From the NCBI GenBank assembly GCA_000934455.1, contig KN897703.1, positions 1-33,571 of the forward strand: DNA of 33,571 nt, written 5' to 3'. The position numbers and the translations under genes were made by a program. The notes under the pieces are model-generated. The model saw nothing but the letters and a program-made list of their open reading frames with translations. It did no database searches and was not told the origin of the DNA. This stretch comes from Apostichopus parvimensis (taxonomy: Eukaryota; Echinodermata; Holothuroidea; Aspidochirotida; Stichopodidae). Numbering within the stretch: position 1 is the first letter of the stretch; the number at the start of each line of letters is the position of its first letter. Shown one piece after another: positions 33,101-33,571 of this stretch.

Positions 33101-33571
33101 TTTGATGTAATGTTATAAAATATGGTAAAGATATATTTAGCACTGATAGTAACTGAAGAACAGGTTTGTGTTTTGAAATGATTTATACTGGGATTTGTAC
33201 TGGGCTGCAATATTGAGCCACATGGTATATTATATGGTGAAAACTGGAAAGCGGACCAAAATAGTGGAATTATTCGAAAATCACTGATTGATTAGCAAAC
33301 AAAAGACGACCTCCACTGTTATATCAATCATTGATTTTGTGTGTGTTTGTGGGTGTGTCATGTTTGCTTTAAAAAAAAATGCCGAGTAATCCATCAGATT
33401 TTTCTTAGCTCCTCGAGGTTACTCATTTTAACAGCCTAACTTAAGGATACAAACCTCATTCTGTACTGCAAGATATTTTGCAAGCTGTGCTCTCTACCTT
33501 ACTGACACCGTGTAACCAGGAGGTGGCTACGATGGGTTCCCCACTGATGTGAGTCTCTGTGGAGCAGCTCC
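36..33571 (-). CDS. MED16: MED16, Mediator tail subunit 16 (18 exons, partial at both ends)
   Basis: Mediator relays signals from DNA-bound activators to RNA polymerase II in the nucleus. MED16 sits in its tail module and is built from an N-terminal WD-type beta-propeller and a helical C-terminal part. Joining 18 exons gives about 620 codons with no internal stop. Diagnostic matches to recalled vertebrate MED16 include GEPIVATSWLHG (human GDPIVALSWLHN), EGWIAVT (identical), VAVADIAF (VALADIAF), LIAVADGS (VVATADGS), PTISHLKFL (PAITHLKFL), YCLVTGFDQWDVIL ([14 protein letters not shown]) and LRIWSQDKSNAFPV (IRIWGLLKPSCLPV). Intron phases in order are 0,0,1,1,1,1,0,2,1,1,1,2,1,1,0,1,1, and all introns are GT-AG. 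The promoter, start codon, first exons and C-terminal Cys-rich exons are outside the window. Identity is near certain; individual edges are less so where noted. Confidence 0.96.
106..1620 (-). other. MED16 intron 17 (1515 bp), almost all repeat
   Basis: Only about 45 bp next to exon 18 and about 50 bp next to exon 17 are free of the TTACCCATT-type repeat. Confidence 0.88.
150..1570. repeat. TTACCCATTACTAGTGAC minisatellite with changing period
   Basis: Three zones share the word TTACCCATTACTAGTGAC or a variant. 150-590 is very degenerate. 590-850 has a ~38-bp unit (AGTTACCCATTACTAGCTAC, CCATTTCTTAGGG). 868-1500 is a ~120-bp higher-order unit, with copies starting near 871, 991, 1111, 1232, 1363 and 1487. 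Related open frames of up to 115 codons are repeat by-products. Confidence 0.95.
1621..1722 (-). CDS. MED16: MED16 exon 17
   Basis: 102 bp, phase 1 in and out. The acceptor is TTTATTTCAAG|AT and the donor ATCG|GTAAGA. The product IPHIYRLITQFWLCCKDENQ aligns with human [20 protein letters not shown], and EPSEELID aligns with EPDEALVD. The join with exon 16 makes Asp (G+AT). Confidence 0.95.
2057..2396. mobile_element. short inverted-repeat element (MITE candidate, 340 bp)
   Basis: The ends CTTAGGCCCTGTTTACGTTA and (read inverted) CTTAGTCCACATTTACGTTA agree at 16 of 20 positions, and the inner nine bases TTTACGTTA are perfect. There is no coding capacity. The superfamily is uncertain because the target duplication cannot be separated from the palindromic CTTAG/CTAAG edge. 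Confidence 0.5.
2397..2879. other. intronic stretch without recognisable gene
   Basis: AT-rich, with T- and A-tracts; nothing recognised. Confidence 0.6.
2880..3010. other. possible conserved non-coding block
   Basis: A less repetitive, mixed-composition island in AT-rich intron. It contains an octamer-like ATTTGCAT, a CCAAT-type box (TTGATTGG) and homeodomain-type TAATTA, followed by a purine-rich stretch (3009-3090). It looks different from its surroundings, but no comparison was possible. Confidence 0.25.
3111..5070. other. intronic stretch without recognisable gene
   Basis: Includes a poly-G tract (4448-4469). Minus- and plus-strand open frames of 60-80 codons here lack similarity and splice context. 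Confidence 0.6.
5071..5157. repeat. short tandem repeat, ~35 bp x 2.5
   Basis: TTAGGGTCAGC(A/G)GGAAGG is followed by GT.GGGACCTATGC, two copies plus a truncated third ending in a G run. G-rich on the plus strand. Confidence 0.9.
5960..6452. mobile_element. hAT-like non-autonomous transposon (493 bp)
   Basis: Perfect 12-bp terminal inverted repeats CAGGGATGTGCC / GGCACATCCCTG, with the CAGGG...CCCTG ends typical of hAT elements. Flanks are TATATAAA (5952-5959) and TATATATA (6453-6460), a 7-of-8 match consistent with an 8-bp hAT target duplication, although the AT-rich site makes chance matches easy. The right end has nested GC-rich inverted words (GTGCTGGGCGG with CCGCCCAGTGC). No transposase frame, so it would depend on a source elsewhere. 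Confidence 0.8.
6453..7800. other. intronic stretch without recognisable gene
   Basis: Starts with a TA-rich microsatellite (6453-6520), then has a C tract (6759-6773) and a G tract (7301-7312). The open frames are short and unlike any protein I know. Confidence 0.6.
7801..7862 (+). repeat. long G-rich tract
   Basis: GGTGGGAGGGGTGGGGAGAG-type units run into a ~19-base pure G run at 7844-7862. It is the longest G homopolymer in the window and strongly G-quadruplex-capable. Its length in the assembly may be inexact. Confidence 0.95.
8099..8566. repeat. diverged direct duplication, ~270-300 bp period
   Basis: Shared ordered landmarks: TATGCGACTCTGACCC / TATGTGCGACTCAGACCC, then CAAGTTATTT, ..ACATTCA..TCAT/CATA.., AAATGTAAAC and TTCTGACAGT. 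Copy one is about 8099-8262 and copy two about 8378-8565. A polypyrimidine stretch (8267-8300) lies between. Identity is modest. Confidence 0.7.
8567..8972. other. intronic stretch without recognisable gene
   Basis: AT-rich. The last ~90 bp may belong to the retroelement just downstream but no longer gives a clear protein match. Confidence 0.6.
8973..9190 (+). pseudogene. CR1/L2-like retrotransposon 3' remnant
   Basis: A 38-codon frame, FSVAAAELWNSVPQNTRDIN continuing to a TAA at 9087-9089, matches the typical C-terminus of CR1/L2-type reverse transcriptases in deuterostomes (FSVAAP.LWNSLP..IR...). It is followed by a ~100-bp 3' UTR ending AACGCTATATAAATTTGG and a TATTATTAATTATTAT tail. A 5'-truncated dead copy, antisense to MED16. 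Confidence 0.75.
9560..10285. repeat. ~143-bp tandem repeat with DR4 half-sites, about five copies
   Basis: The landmarks TTGACCTCAAATGACCT, TTCTTGTAC, ATCTACACACCA.G.ATGAA, TTATCATG and GGTTTTCAGACTTT recur in order. The DR4 block starts at 9641, 9782 and 9927 (spacing 141 and 145), with degraded copies near 10070 and 10190. The copies are clearly diverged, so the array is old. Confidence 0.92.
9631..9942. promoter_or_regulatory. DR4-type nuclear-receptor half-site clusters
   Basis: 9631-9656 has three TGACCT half-sites each four bases apart (TGACCT-CTCT-TGACCT-TAAA-TGACCT). 9782-9797 and 9927-9942 each read TGACCTCAAATGACCT, which is AGGTCATTTGAGGTCA on the other strand. AGGTCA-N4-AGGTCA is the classic DR4 site of thyroid-hormone, LXR and CAR-type receptors. 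The spacing is seen; binding is not shown. Confidence 0.45.
10286..11820. other. intronic stretch without recognisable gene
   Basis: Contains CA-rich and CAGA-rich microsatellites (10289-10310; 10722-10745), G-rich blocks at about 11242-11270 and 11661-11675, and no similarity I recognise. Confidence 0.6.
11821..11896 (+). tRNA. tRNA-like sequence, Thr(TGT)-like, probably a pseudogene or SINE head
   Basis: A 76-nt sequence with a complete acceptor stem (GGCTGGA with TCTAGCC, one G-T pair) and discriminator A. The D arm ends GTTGGTAGAGC, the anticodon stem is CTGGG/CCCAG, and the B box GGTTCAAATCC is perfect. Defects: the anticodon loop is eight bases (CTTTGTAA, one more than the usual CTTGTAA of tRNA-Thr), the D stem has an A-C mismatch with an oversized loop, and the T stem has a T-T mismatch. 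TTTT follows at 11912-11915. Lies antisense to MED16. Transcription is possible; function as a tRNA is doubtful. Confidence 0.6.
11897..12219. other. G-rich intronic stretch
   Basis: 12030-12076 on the plus strand has several G runs of five to eight bases separated by CGA, CAGGCGAAAA and similar spacers, a clear G-quadruplex-capable block. No gene seen. Confidence 0.7.
12220..12334 (-). CDS. MED16: MED16 exon 16
   Basis: 115 bp: 38 codons plus one base, phase 0 in and phase 1 out. The acceptor is TTATATTTTTCAG|GTA and the donor GTGG|GTAAGA. The product LKDSSTLELFRELLLLLRIW matches human [20 protein letters not shown], and NAFPVFPTT matches SCLPVYTAT. The acceptor's pyrimidine tract is part of the adjoining minisatellite. 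Confidence 0.96.
12335..13280. repeat. ~47-bp minisatellite, 20 copies, reaching the exon 16 acceptor
   Basis: The unit core is GGTGAACGTTAATGAATTAG followed by GAATGGTAGAATGAAAAACA and TAATCAA. The core word TTAATGAATTAGG or a variant starts at about 12362, 12403, 12451, 12499, 12548, 12597, 12638, 12686 and so on to about 13256, giving 20 counted copies. The unit at 12335-12380 supplies the 3' end of intron 15. Variant units recur in register (TTAACTTATTAG at 12499 and 12919; CTAACGAATTAGG at 12597 and 12781), showing higher-order duplication. Confidence 0.96.
13281..15901. other. intronic stretch without recognisable gene
   Basis: Contains a poly-G tract (13400-13412), a dispersed-repeat candidate (13425-13575) and a C tract (14143-14152). 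The open frames here have no recognisable similarity. Confidence 0.6.
15902..16197. repeat. 21-bp minisatellite, about 14 copies
   Basis: The unit is GTCGCAGAGAATGCAAGGCGG, with variants GTGCAAGGCTA, ACACAAGGCGG and ACGCAAGGCGG. Because 21 is a multiple of 3 and the unit lacks stops in several frames, long frames stay open on both strands. The longest plus frame gives a seven-residue repeat VAENARR/VAESARL. I treat these as non-coding because both ends of that frame are ordinary intron sequence. Confidence 0.96.
16198..17460. other. intronic stretch without recognisable gene
   Basis: Contains a GA-rich microsatellite (16818-16850), a G-rich tract (17145-17163) and a weak direct repeat: AAATTGTGAAGTTTCTCTGT at about 16854 against AAAATGGTAAAATTTCTCTG at about 17001. 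Each copy is followed by a TTT..GGGTGT phrase at similar distance. Confidence 0.6.
17461..17830. repeat. CAC/CAT triplet array with ~124-bp higher-order unit
   Basis: Nearly pure CAY triplets, interrupted by the phrase AATCCACCATATCACCATCA at about 17570 and again at about 17694, so a ~124-bp block was duplicated. The transcript strand is (RTG)n. Open frames of about 100 codons (His-rich on plus, Met/Val-rich on minus) follow from the triplet composition. The array ends about 130 bp from exon 15. Confidence 0.95.
17962..18065 (-). CDS. MED16: MED16 exon 15
   Basis: 104 bp, entering in phase 1 and leaving in phase 0. The acceptor is CCCCCAAACCAG|GT and the donor CCAGGG|GTGAGT. The product STLRSLHAPIEFLVNLAILV followed by LTAIHPQSHQYHKPG aligns with human [20 protein letters not shown] and LASLPNQGSLLRPG. 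A second CAGGG|GTGAGC lies 21 bases downstream and could act as a cryptic donor, adding seven in-frame codons. Confidence 0.93.
18311..18620 (-). mobile_element. dispersed repeat with GCGCTATGTAAG..(TTG)n tail
   Basis: On the minus strand the element ends with TATGCGCTATGTAAGATTAA and then a (TTG)n tail (18312-18330). This is the same tail architecture as the CR1-like remnant at 8973-9190. The ~260 bp upstream body has no open frame. It is best seen as a truncated or non-autonomous retroelement; family not determined. Confidence 0.5.
18686..18735. other. assembly gap (50 N)
   Basis: Exactly 50 N, probably a placeholder of unknown true length. It is flanked by AT-rich sequence. Confidence 0.98.
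18783..18863 (-). CDS. MED16: MED16 exon 14
   Basis: 81 bp, phase 1 in and out. The acceptor is TCTGCCAG|GT and the donor ACAA|GTGAGA. The product ICSANADLDVDKLKANLDPR matches human ICTKITDVDIDKVMINLKTE. The frame stays open past the donor towards the N gap, but the next exon (17962-18065) joins perfectly in phase 1, so the donor is preferred over read-through. Confidence 0.93.
18864..18996 (-). other. MED16 intron 13 (133 bp)
   Basis: The smallest intron in the window. It starts GTATGT and ends TCTCTGCCAG. Confidence 0.88.
18997..19124 (-). CDS. MED16: MED16 exon 13
   Basis: 128 bp, entering in phase 2 and leaving in phase 1 (TCAA|GTATGT). The product TDSFGKLILLSTANVIRSQL aligns with human VTRVCDYHTKLFLIAISSTL, and SPVKKGPSDQLS aligns with NTPDKSPGDRLT. 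The acceptor is GCAGCTAG|T. An upstream CGCAG four bases away would put a TAG immediately in frame, so frame logic selects the downstream AG. Confidence 0.9.
19125..19635 (-). other. MED16 intron 12 (511 bp)
   Basis: About three quarters of it is the ~47-bp array. Near its 3' end is a poly-G tract (19201-19210). Confidence 0.85.
19253..19650. repeat. degenerate ~47-bp array including the exon 12 donor
   Basis: Landmark (T/A)TCACC-TAYATAGAG-YAG recurs at about 19253, 19350, 19403, 19442, 19490, 19533, 19583 and 19630, spaced roughly 40-53 bp (one gap is twice that). The unit at 19630 is the true exon 12/intron 12 junction. On the transcript strand, the copies at 19253 and 19583 read TATGTAG|GTGATT and TATGTAG|GTGAAT, close to the real TGTATAG|GTGATT. 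Confidence 0.8.
19636..19747 (-). CDS. MED16: MED16 exon 12
   Basis: 112 bp, entering in phase 1 and leaving in phase 2. The acceptor is CTCCTCGCAG|AT and the donor TATAG|GTGATT. The product MVESILDKLTNGFKNQP matches human MVQSLVEKLHEEYTRQT, and FMSTRAALY matches VLSTRILAMK. The donor lies inside the last unit of a degenerate ~47-bp array that fills the following intron. Confidence 0.95.
20386..20505. repeat. dispersed repeat, possibly shared with 13425-13575
   Basis: Both places have a poly-G tract, then ATACAGTCC.TG, then AATTTAAGGA-like sequence, and end with TTGTTCCCAG.GC(T/C)..CCTGGTTC..GAC. The middles differ, so this is either a diverged element or weak similarity. Confidence 0.4.
20696..20708. 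promoter_or_regulatory. DR1-type nuclear-receptor motif
   Basis: TGACCTTTGACCT reads AGGTCAAAGGTCA on the other strand, a perfect direct repeat of AGGTCA with one spacer base. DR1 is the preferred site of RXR, HNF4 and PPAR-type receptors. It is intronic, 73 bp past the exon 11 donor. Function is unproven, since this sequence can also come from GACCTTTGACC repeats. Confidence 0.4.
20782..20883 (-). CDS. MED16: MED16 exon 11
   Basis: 102 bp, phase 1 in and out. The acceptor is TTTTTCACAG|GT and the donor CCGA|GTGAGT. The product LFVYCLVTGFDQWDVILRVT matches human [20 protein letters not shown], one of the most conserved parts, where the propeller gives way to the helical region. Confidence 0.97.
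20884..21461 (-). other. MED16 intron 10 (578 bp)
   Basis: AT-rich sequence with no gene, element or tandem array that I can recognise. Confidence 0.85.
21462..21605 (-). CDS. MED16: MED16 exon 10
   Basis: 144 bp, phase 1 in and out. The acceptor is AAAACCAACAG|GT and the donor CAAG|GTGAAT. The product CALMGVDRAGSVCLFRIRPM matches human LALVGIDSHGKLSVLRLSPS, and LGQSVD matches MGHPLE. Codons are more GC-rich than the surrounding introns. A KRQK stretch at the start corresponds to the human MKRPR basic patch. Confidence 0.96.
21723..21935 (-). pseudogene. reverse-transcriptase C-terminal remnant
   Basis: The minus-strand open frame ends with FRVDSLLVRTFFAERALNKW followed by a short FKNTLDSYIKN tail. 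This has the shape of the C-terminus of many non-LTR polyproteins (R..FF..R..N.WN ... FK..LD). It lacks the catalytic domain and is only about 70 codons, so it is a dead fragment inserted in the same orientation as MED16. The exact clade is not determinable. Confidence 0.55.
22247..22620. repeat. 17-bp minisatellite, about 22 copies
   Basis: The unit reads CACCTCACCTCTCGTAC, with variants CCCGCCTCTCGTAC, CTCGCC and TTGTAC. The strand is strongly pyrimidine-rich, so the MED16 pre-mRNA carries the purine-rich complement (GTACGAGAGGTGAGGTG). Every unit of that complement contains GGTGAGG or GGCGAGG, and the GGTGAG form resembles a 5' splice site. Thr/Pro/Leu-rich open frames on the plus strand are by-products. 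Confidence 0.97.
22767..22781 (+). repeat. poly-G tract
   Basis: A run of G interrupted only by GGTGGG at its left, adjoining GAGCAC. It is one of many such tracts in the window. Confidence 0.95.
23251..23309 (-). CDS. MED16: MED16 exon 9
   Basis: 59 bp, entering in phase 2 and leaving in phase 1. The acceptor is TTTCCATTAG|GTT and the donor CAAG|GTAATG. The product RLTLRLCDAFKYEKLKPDSQ sits where human has RLSLQTMAVFYSSAAPRPVD. The frame joins exactly to both neighbours. Confidence 0.92.
23310..23886 (-). other. MED16 intron 8 (577 bp)
   Basis: Holds the second copy of the exon-8-flanking direct repeat (about 23760-23867) and a short three-copy tandem of AACAAAATATATAAAGGACC-like words at about 23350-23435. 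Confidence 0.85.
23760..24700. repeat. direct repeat pair bracketing exon 8
   Basis: Copy one is about 23760-23867 and copy two about 24595-24700. Shared landmarks are TTTTAAA.CCA..TGATACCACTG-like sequence, TATGACCATTTTG / GATGACCATTTTG and TCTGACAG.ATAA, in the same order and orientation. The copies are about 830 bp apart with exon 8 between them. Identity is roughly three quarters by eye. Confidence 0.75.
23887..24041 (-). CDS. MED16: MED16 exon 8
   Basis: 155 bp: 51 codons from phase 0, leaving in phase 2. The acceptor is TTCCTCGTAG|GTG and the donor CACAG|GTACTA. The product DISTVSAIAMPRLPLNL matches human DLDRVSAVALPKLPISL, and GMCLAVTNVDGTIKLLHR matches LGLALAFHDGSVHIVHR, the end of a propeller blade. 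Confidence 0.96.
24042..25200 (-). other. MED16 intron 7 (1159 bp)
   Basis: Contains one copy of the dispersed direct repeat that also lies on the other side of exon 8 (about 24595-24700) and a C-rich tract (24878-24903). I see nothing else. Confidence 0.85.
25201..25316 (-). CDS. MED16: MED16 exon 7
   Basis: 116 bp: two bases completing a Gly codon plus 38 codons, leaving in phase 0. The acceptor is CCCCTGATAG|GT and the donor CTG|GTAAGT. The product SNGSCIEICTLEKEPNPLNI aligns with human [20 protein letters not shown]. This is the least conserved stretch, but frame and boundaries fit both neighbours. Confidence 0.9.
25317..26088 (-). other. MED16 intron 6 (772 bp)
   Basis: Carries a G-rich tract (25422-25445) and a ~120-bp direct duplication (25634-25921), described separately. 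Confidence 0.85.
25634..25921. repeat. direct duplication, ~120 bp units 167 bp apart
   Basis: The block GATGTTTGGAGTACTCTTAC at 25641 recurs as GATGTATGGAGTACTTTTAC at 25808. It is followed in both copies by CTTTCCAATTATGAGTACTA, GAGGATGAGTACAAGTA and CAACACAAATTCTTCC. The copies span about 25634-25754 and 25801-25921 and differ at only a few sites, so the duplication is recent. Confidence 0.93.
26089..26184 (-). CDS. MED16: MED16 exon 6
   Basis: 96 bp, phase 1 in and out. The acceptor is TTTATTCAG|AT and the donor TTCAG|GTAAGT. The product YPTISHLKFLNKE matches human FPAITHLKFLARD, and TEQLVVCAS matches SEQVLLCAS. The junction with exon 5 makes Tyr. Confidence 0.96.
26185..28007 (-). other. 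MED16 intron 5 (1823 bp), almost all minisatellite
   Basis: Only about 68 bp next to the exon 6 acceptor and about 40 bp next to the exon 5 donor are unique. The rest is the 28-bp array described separately. Confidence 0.9.
26253..27968. repeat. 28-bp minisatellite, about 61 copies
   Basis: The consensus can be read as ACATCCAATCACAGC followed by TATATATTACTGT. It repeats for about 1.7 kb with a rather constant core, AGCTATATATTAC. The spacer word varies (CATCCAATC, CATATGATC, CATTTAATC, CATTTCATC), and the variants are regionally clustered: CATCCAATC dominates up to about 27200 and CATATGATC/CATTTAATC dominate from about 27470. Because 28 is not a multiple of 3 and the unit has no stop in some frames, spurious open frames of 60-100 codons appear. 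Confidence 0.97.
28008..28085 (-). CDS. MED16: MED16 exon 5
   Basis: 78 bp, phase 1 in and out. The acceptor is GCAATATTCAG|AC and the donor AAAT|GTAACT. The product KCTMKIDQLPSYFVRCC aligns with human KCRIDTEILPSLFMRCT, and FNTREK aligns with LNRKDK. The junction with exon 4 makes Asn. Confidence 0.93.
28086..28703 (-). other. MED16 intron 4 (618 bp)
   Basis: Contains the GTACTGTACAGTAC palindrome pair (28378-28416). Otherwise it is unremarkable AT-rich sequence. Confidence 0.85.
28378..28416. repeat. paired 14-bp perfect palindromes
   Basis: GTACTGTACAGTAC occurs at 28378-28391 and again at 28403-28416. Each copy is self-complementary, and partial copies (CTGTACTGTTCTGTACTG) precede the first. 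The segment could fold into alternative hairpins on either strand. Confidence 0.85.
28704..28787 (-). CDS. MED16: MED16 exon 4
   Basis: 84 bp, entering and leaving in phase 1. The acceptor is CCTTCAAG|CC and the donor CGGA|GTAAGT. The product GHILIAVADGSTRLPVHVF matches human GNIVVATADGSSASPVQFY. The junction with exon 3 makes a Ser codon (T+CC). Confidence 0.95.
28788..30867 (-). other. MED16 intron 3 (2080 bp)
   Basis: Contents: a plus-strand retroelement 3' end (28899-29122), a CA/TA-rich stretch (29280-29370), a C-rich tract (29449-29470), a TTTC microsatellite (29786-29805) and a G-rich block (30206-30255). A minus-strand open stretch at 29140-29280 lacks an AG acceptor and resembles no MED16 segment, so I do not call it an exon. 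Confidence 0.8.
28899..29122 (+). mobile_element. 3' end of a non-LTR retrotransposon
   Basis: A GTGGGCTTCTTGTACAAGCT-type segment is followed by a T-rich region and ends with GAGGAAATGGAAAAATAAAT and an (AAATG)n tail at about 29097-29120. Such 3' UTR plus short-tandem tails are typical of non-LTR elements in marine deuterostomes. No reverse-transcriptase frame remains here, so it is a 5'-truncated copy. Family assignment is from memory of such tails. Confidence 0.45.
30868..30973 (-). CDS. MED16: MED16 exon 3
   Basis: 106 bp: 35 codons plus one base, so the donor is in phase 1 (AGT T|GTGAGT). The acceptor is TTTTTATAG|GTG. The product starts VTVKLLNLKGE (human VTVSLLKPSGQ) and ends HVAVADIAFQS (human RVALADIAFTG). 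Confidence 0.95.
30974..31760 (-). other. MED16 intron 2 (787 bp)
   Basis: AT-rich, with A-rich tracts around 31380-31400 and the near-duplicate phrase AAGTTACTATATCTTA at about 31420-31445. I see no gene or element in it. Confidence 0.85.
31761..31895 (-). CDS. MED16: MED16 exon 2
   Basis: 135 bp, 45 codons, phase 0 at both ends. The acceptor is TTTTCAACAG|CTC and the donor ATG|GTGAGG. The product begins LYFDVDN (human LALHVEK) and ends AEGWIAVTTQGM, matching human MEGWIAVTVSGL. A likely branch point, CTGAC (31921-31925), lies about 26 nt upstream of the acceptor. Confidence 0.95.
31924..32290. mobile_element. non-autonomous inverted-repeat element beside exon 2
   Basis: CGTAGGAG at 31928-31935 is inverted as CTCCTACG at 32277-32284. 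Inside each end there is a G-rich block (GGGGGGCTG near the left; GGGGGGGTGCAGCCCCC near the right) and the shared words TGCCCGAAAAAT and CAAAAATTTTTGG/CCAAAATTTTTTG. The ~365-bp length, lack of coding and paired ends fit a miniature DNA transposon. I could not identify a clear target-site duplication, so the superfamily is unassigned. Confidence 0.5.
32335..32640. repeat. CAAGT/TCAAG-rich repeat, possible element
   Basis: The left part (32335-32420) is a degenerate string of TCAAG/CAAGTC words. The right edge (about 32608-32625) carries GACTTGAGTCCAAG, roughly the inverse of the CTTGAGCCAAGTC at the left edge (about 32336). This suggests a short element with inverted ends or a diverged minisatellite. 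No transposase coding is visible. Confidence 0.4.
33498..33571 (-). CDS. MED16: MED16 exon 1 of window (5' part cut by window edge)
   Basis: Twenty-four complete codons plus two bases (GG, probably the end of a Trp codon as in human ..NSW..). The product includes THISGEPIVATSWLHG, matching human VEGDPIVALSWLHN in a propeller blade. The donor is AAG|GTAGAG, phase 0. A stronger-looking GTAAGG four bases upstream would break the frame into the next exon, so I rejected it. The exon continues beyond base 33571. Confidence 0.9.

Larger units (their letters stand above)
31896..33497 (-). other. MED16 intron 1 (1602 bp)
   Basis: It holds an inverted-repeat element near its 3' end (31924-32290) and a TCAAG-rich stretch (32335-32640). 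From 32641 to 33497 I see only AT-rich single-copy-looking sequence with short open frames that resemble nothing known. Confidence 0.85.

Overview
This is eukaryotic DNA, about 60-65% A+T by eye, with small exons separated by large repeat-rich introns and no bacterial-style gene organisation. One protein-coding gene explains all the coding sequence I can support. It is MED16, the Mediator tail-module subunit 16 (TRAP95/DRIP92/THRAP5), on the minus strand. It runs across the whole window and is cut at both edges. I reconstructed 18 consecutive exons by hand. Their reading phases join without a break, every intron follows the GT-AG rule, and the joined product aligns end to end with the recalled vertebrate protein. 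That product is about 620 codons out of roughly 880 in human. The first exons (start of the N-terminal beta-propeller) lie beyond base 33571. The last ones (with the family's Cys-rich C-terminal motif) lie beyond base 1.

The organism looks like a marine invertebrate, perhaps an echinoderm or another deuterostome. The reasons are CR1/L2-like non-LTR retrotransposon 3' ends with 'GCGCTATATAAAT..(TAT)n'-style tails, hAT-type non-autonomous elements, many minisatellites and many long poly-G tracts. The MED16 product is clearly animal-like but strongly diverged from vertebrates. I cannot name a species.

Layout in transcript order (high to low coordinate). 33571-28704: exons 1-4, with a transposon-like element very close to the exon 2 acceptor and a retroelement 3' end in intron 3. 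28085-26089: exons 5 and 6, separated by an intron that is almost entirely a 28-bp minisatellite. 25316-20782: exons 7-11, with direct repeats on both sides of exon 8, a 17-bp minisatellite and a reverse-transcriptase remnant in intron 9. 19747-17962: exons 12-15, with a degenerate ~47-bp array growing out of the exon 12 donor and a 50-N assembly gap in intron 14. 17961-12220: a 5.6-kb intron holding a CAY triplet array, a 21-bp minisatellite and a ~47-bp array that runs into the exon 16 acceptor, followed by exon 16. 12219-1723: a 10.5-kb intron with a tRNA-like sequence, a ~143-bp tandem repeat carrying DR4 nuclear-receptor half-sites, a CR1-like remnant, a hAT-like element and another short inverted-repeat element. 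1722-36: exon 17, a minisatellite-filled intron and exon 18.

The most unusual theme is minisatellites tied to intron architecture. Two introns are more than 90% tandem repeat. Two separate ~47-bp arrays include a functional splice site as their terminal unit, so neighbouring units are near-copies of a real 3' or 5' splice site. I found no convincing second protein gene. The long open frames inside minisatellites are best explained by the repeats themselves.
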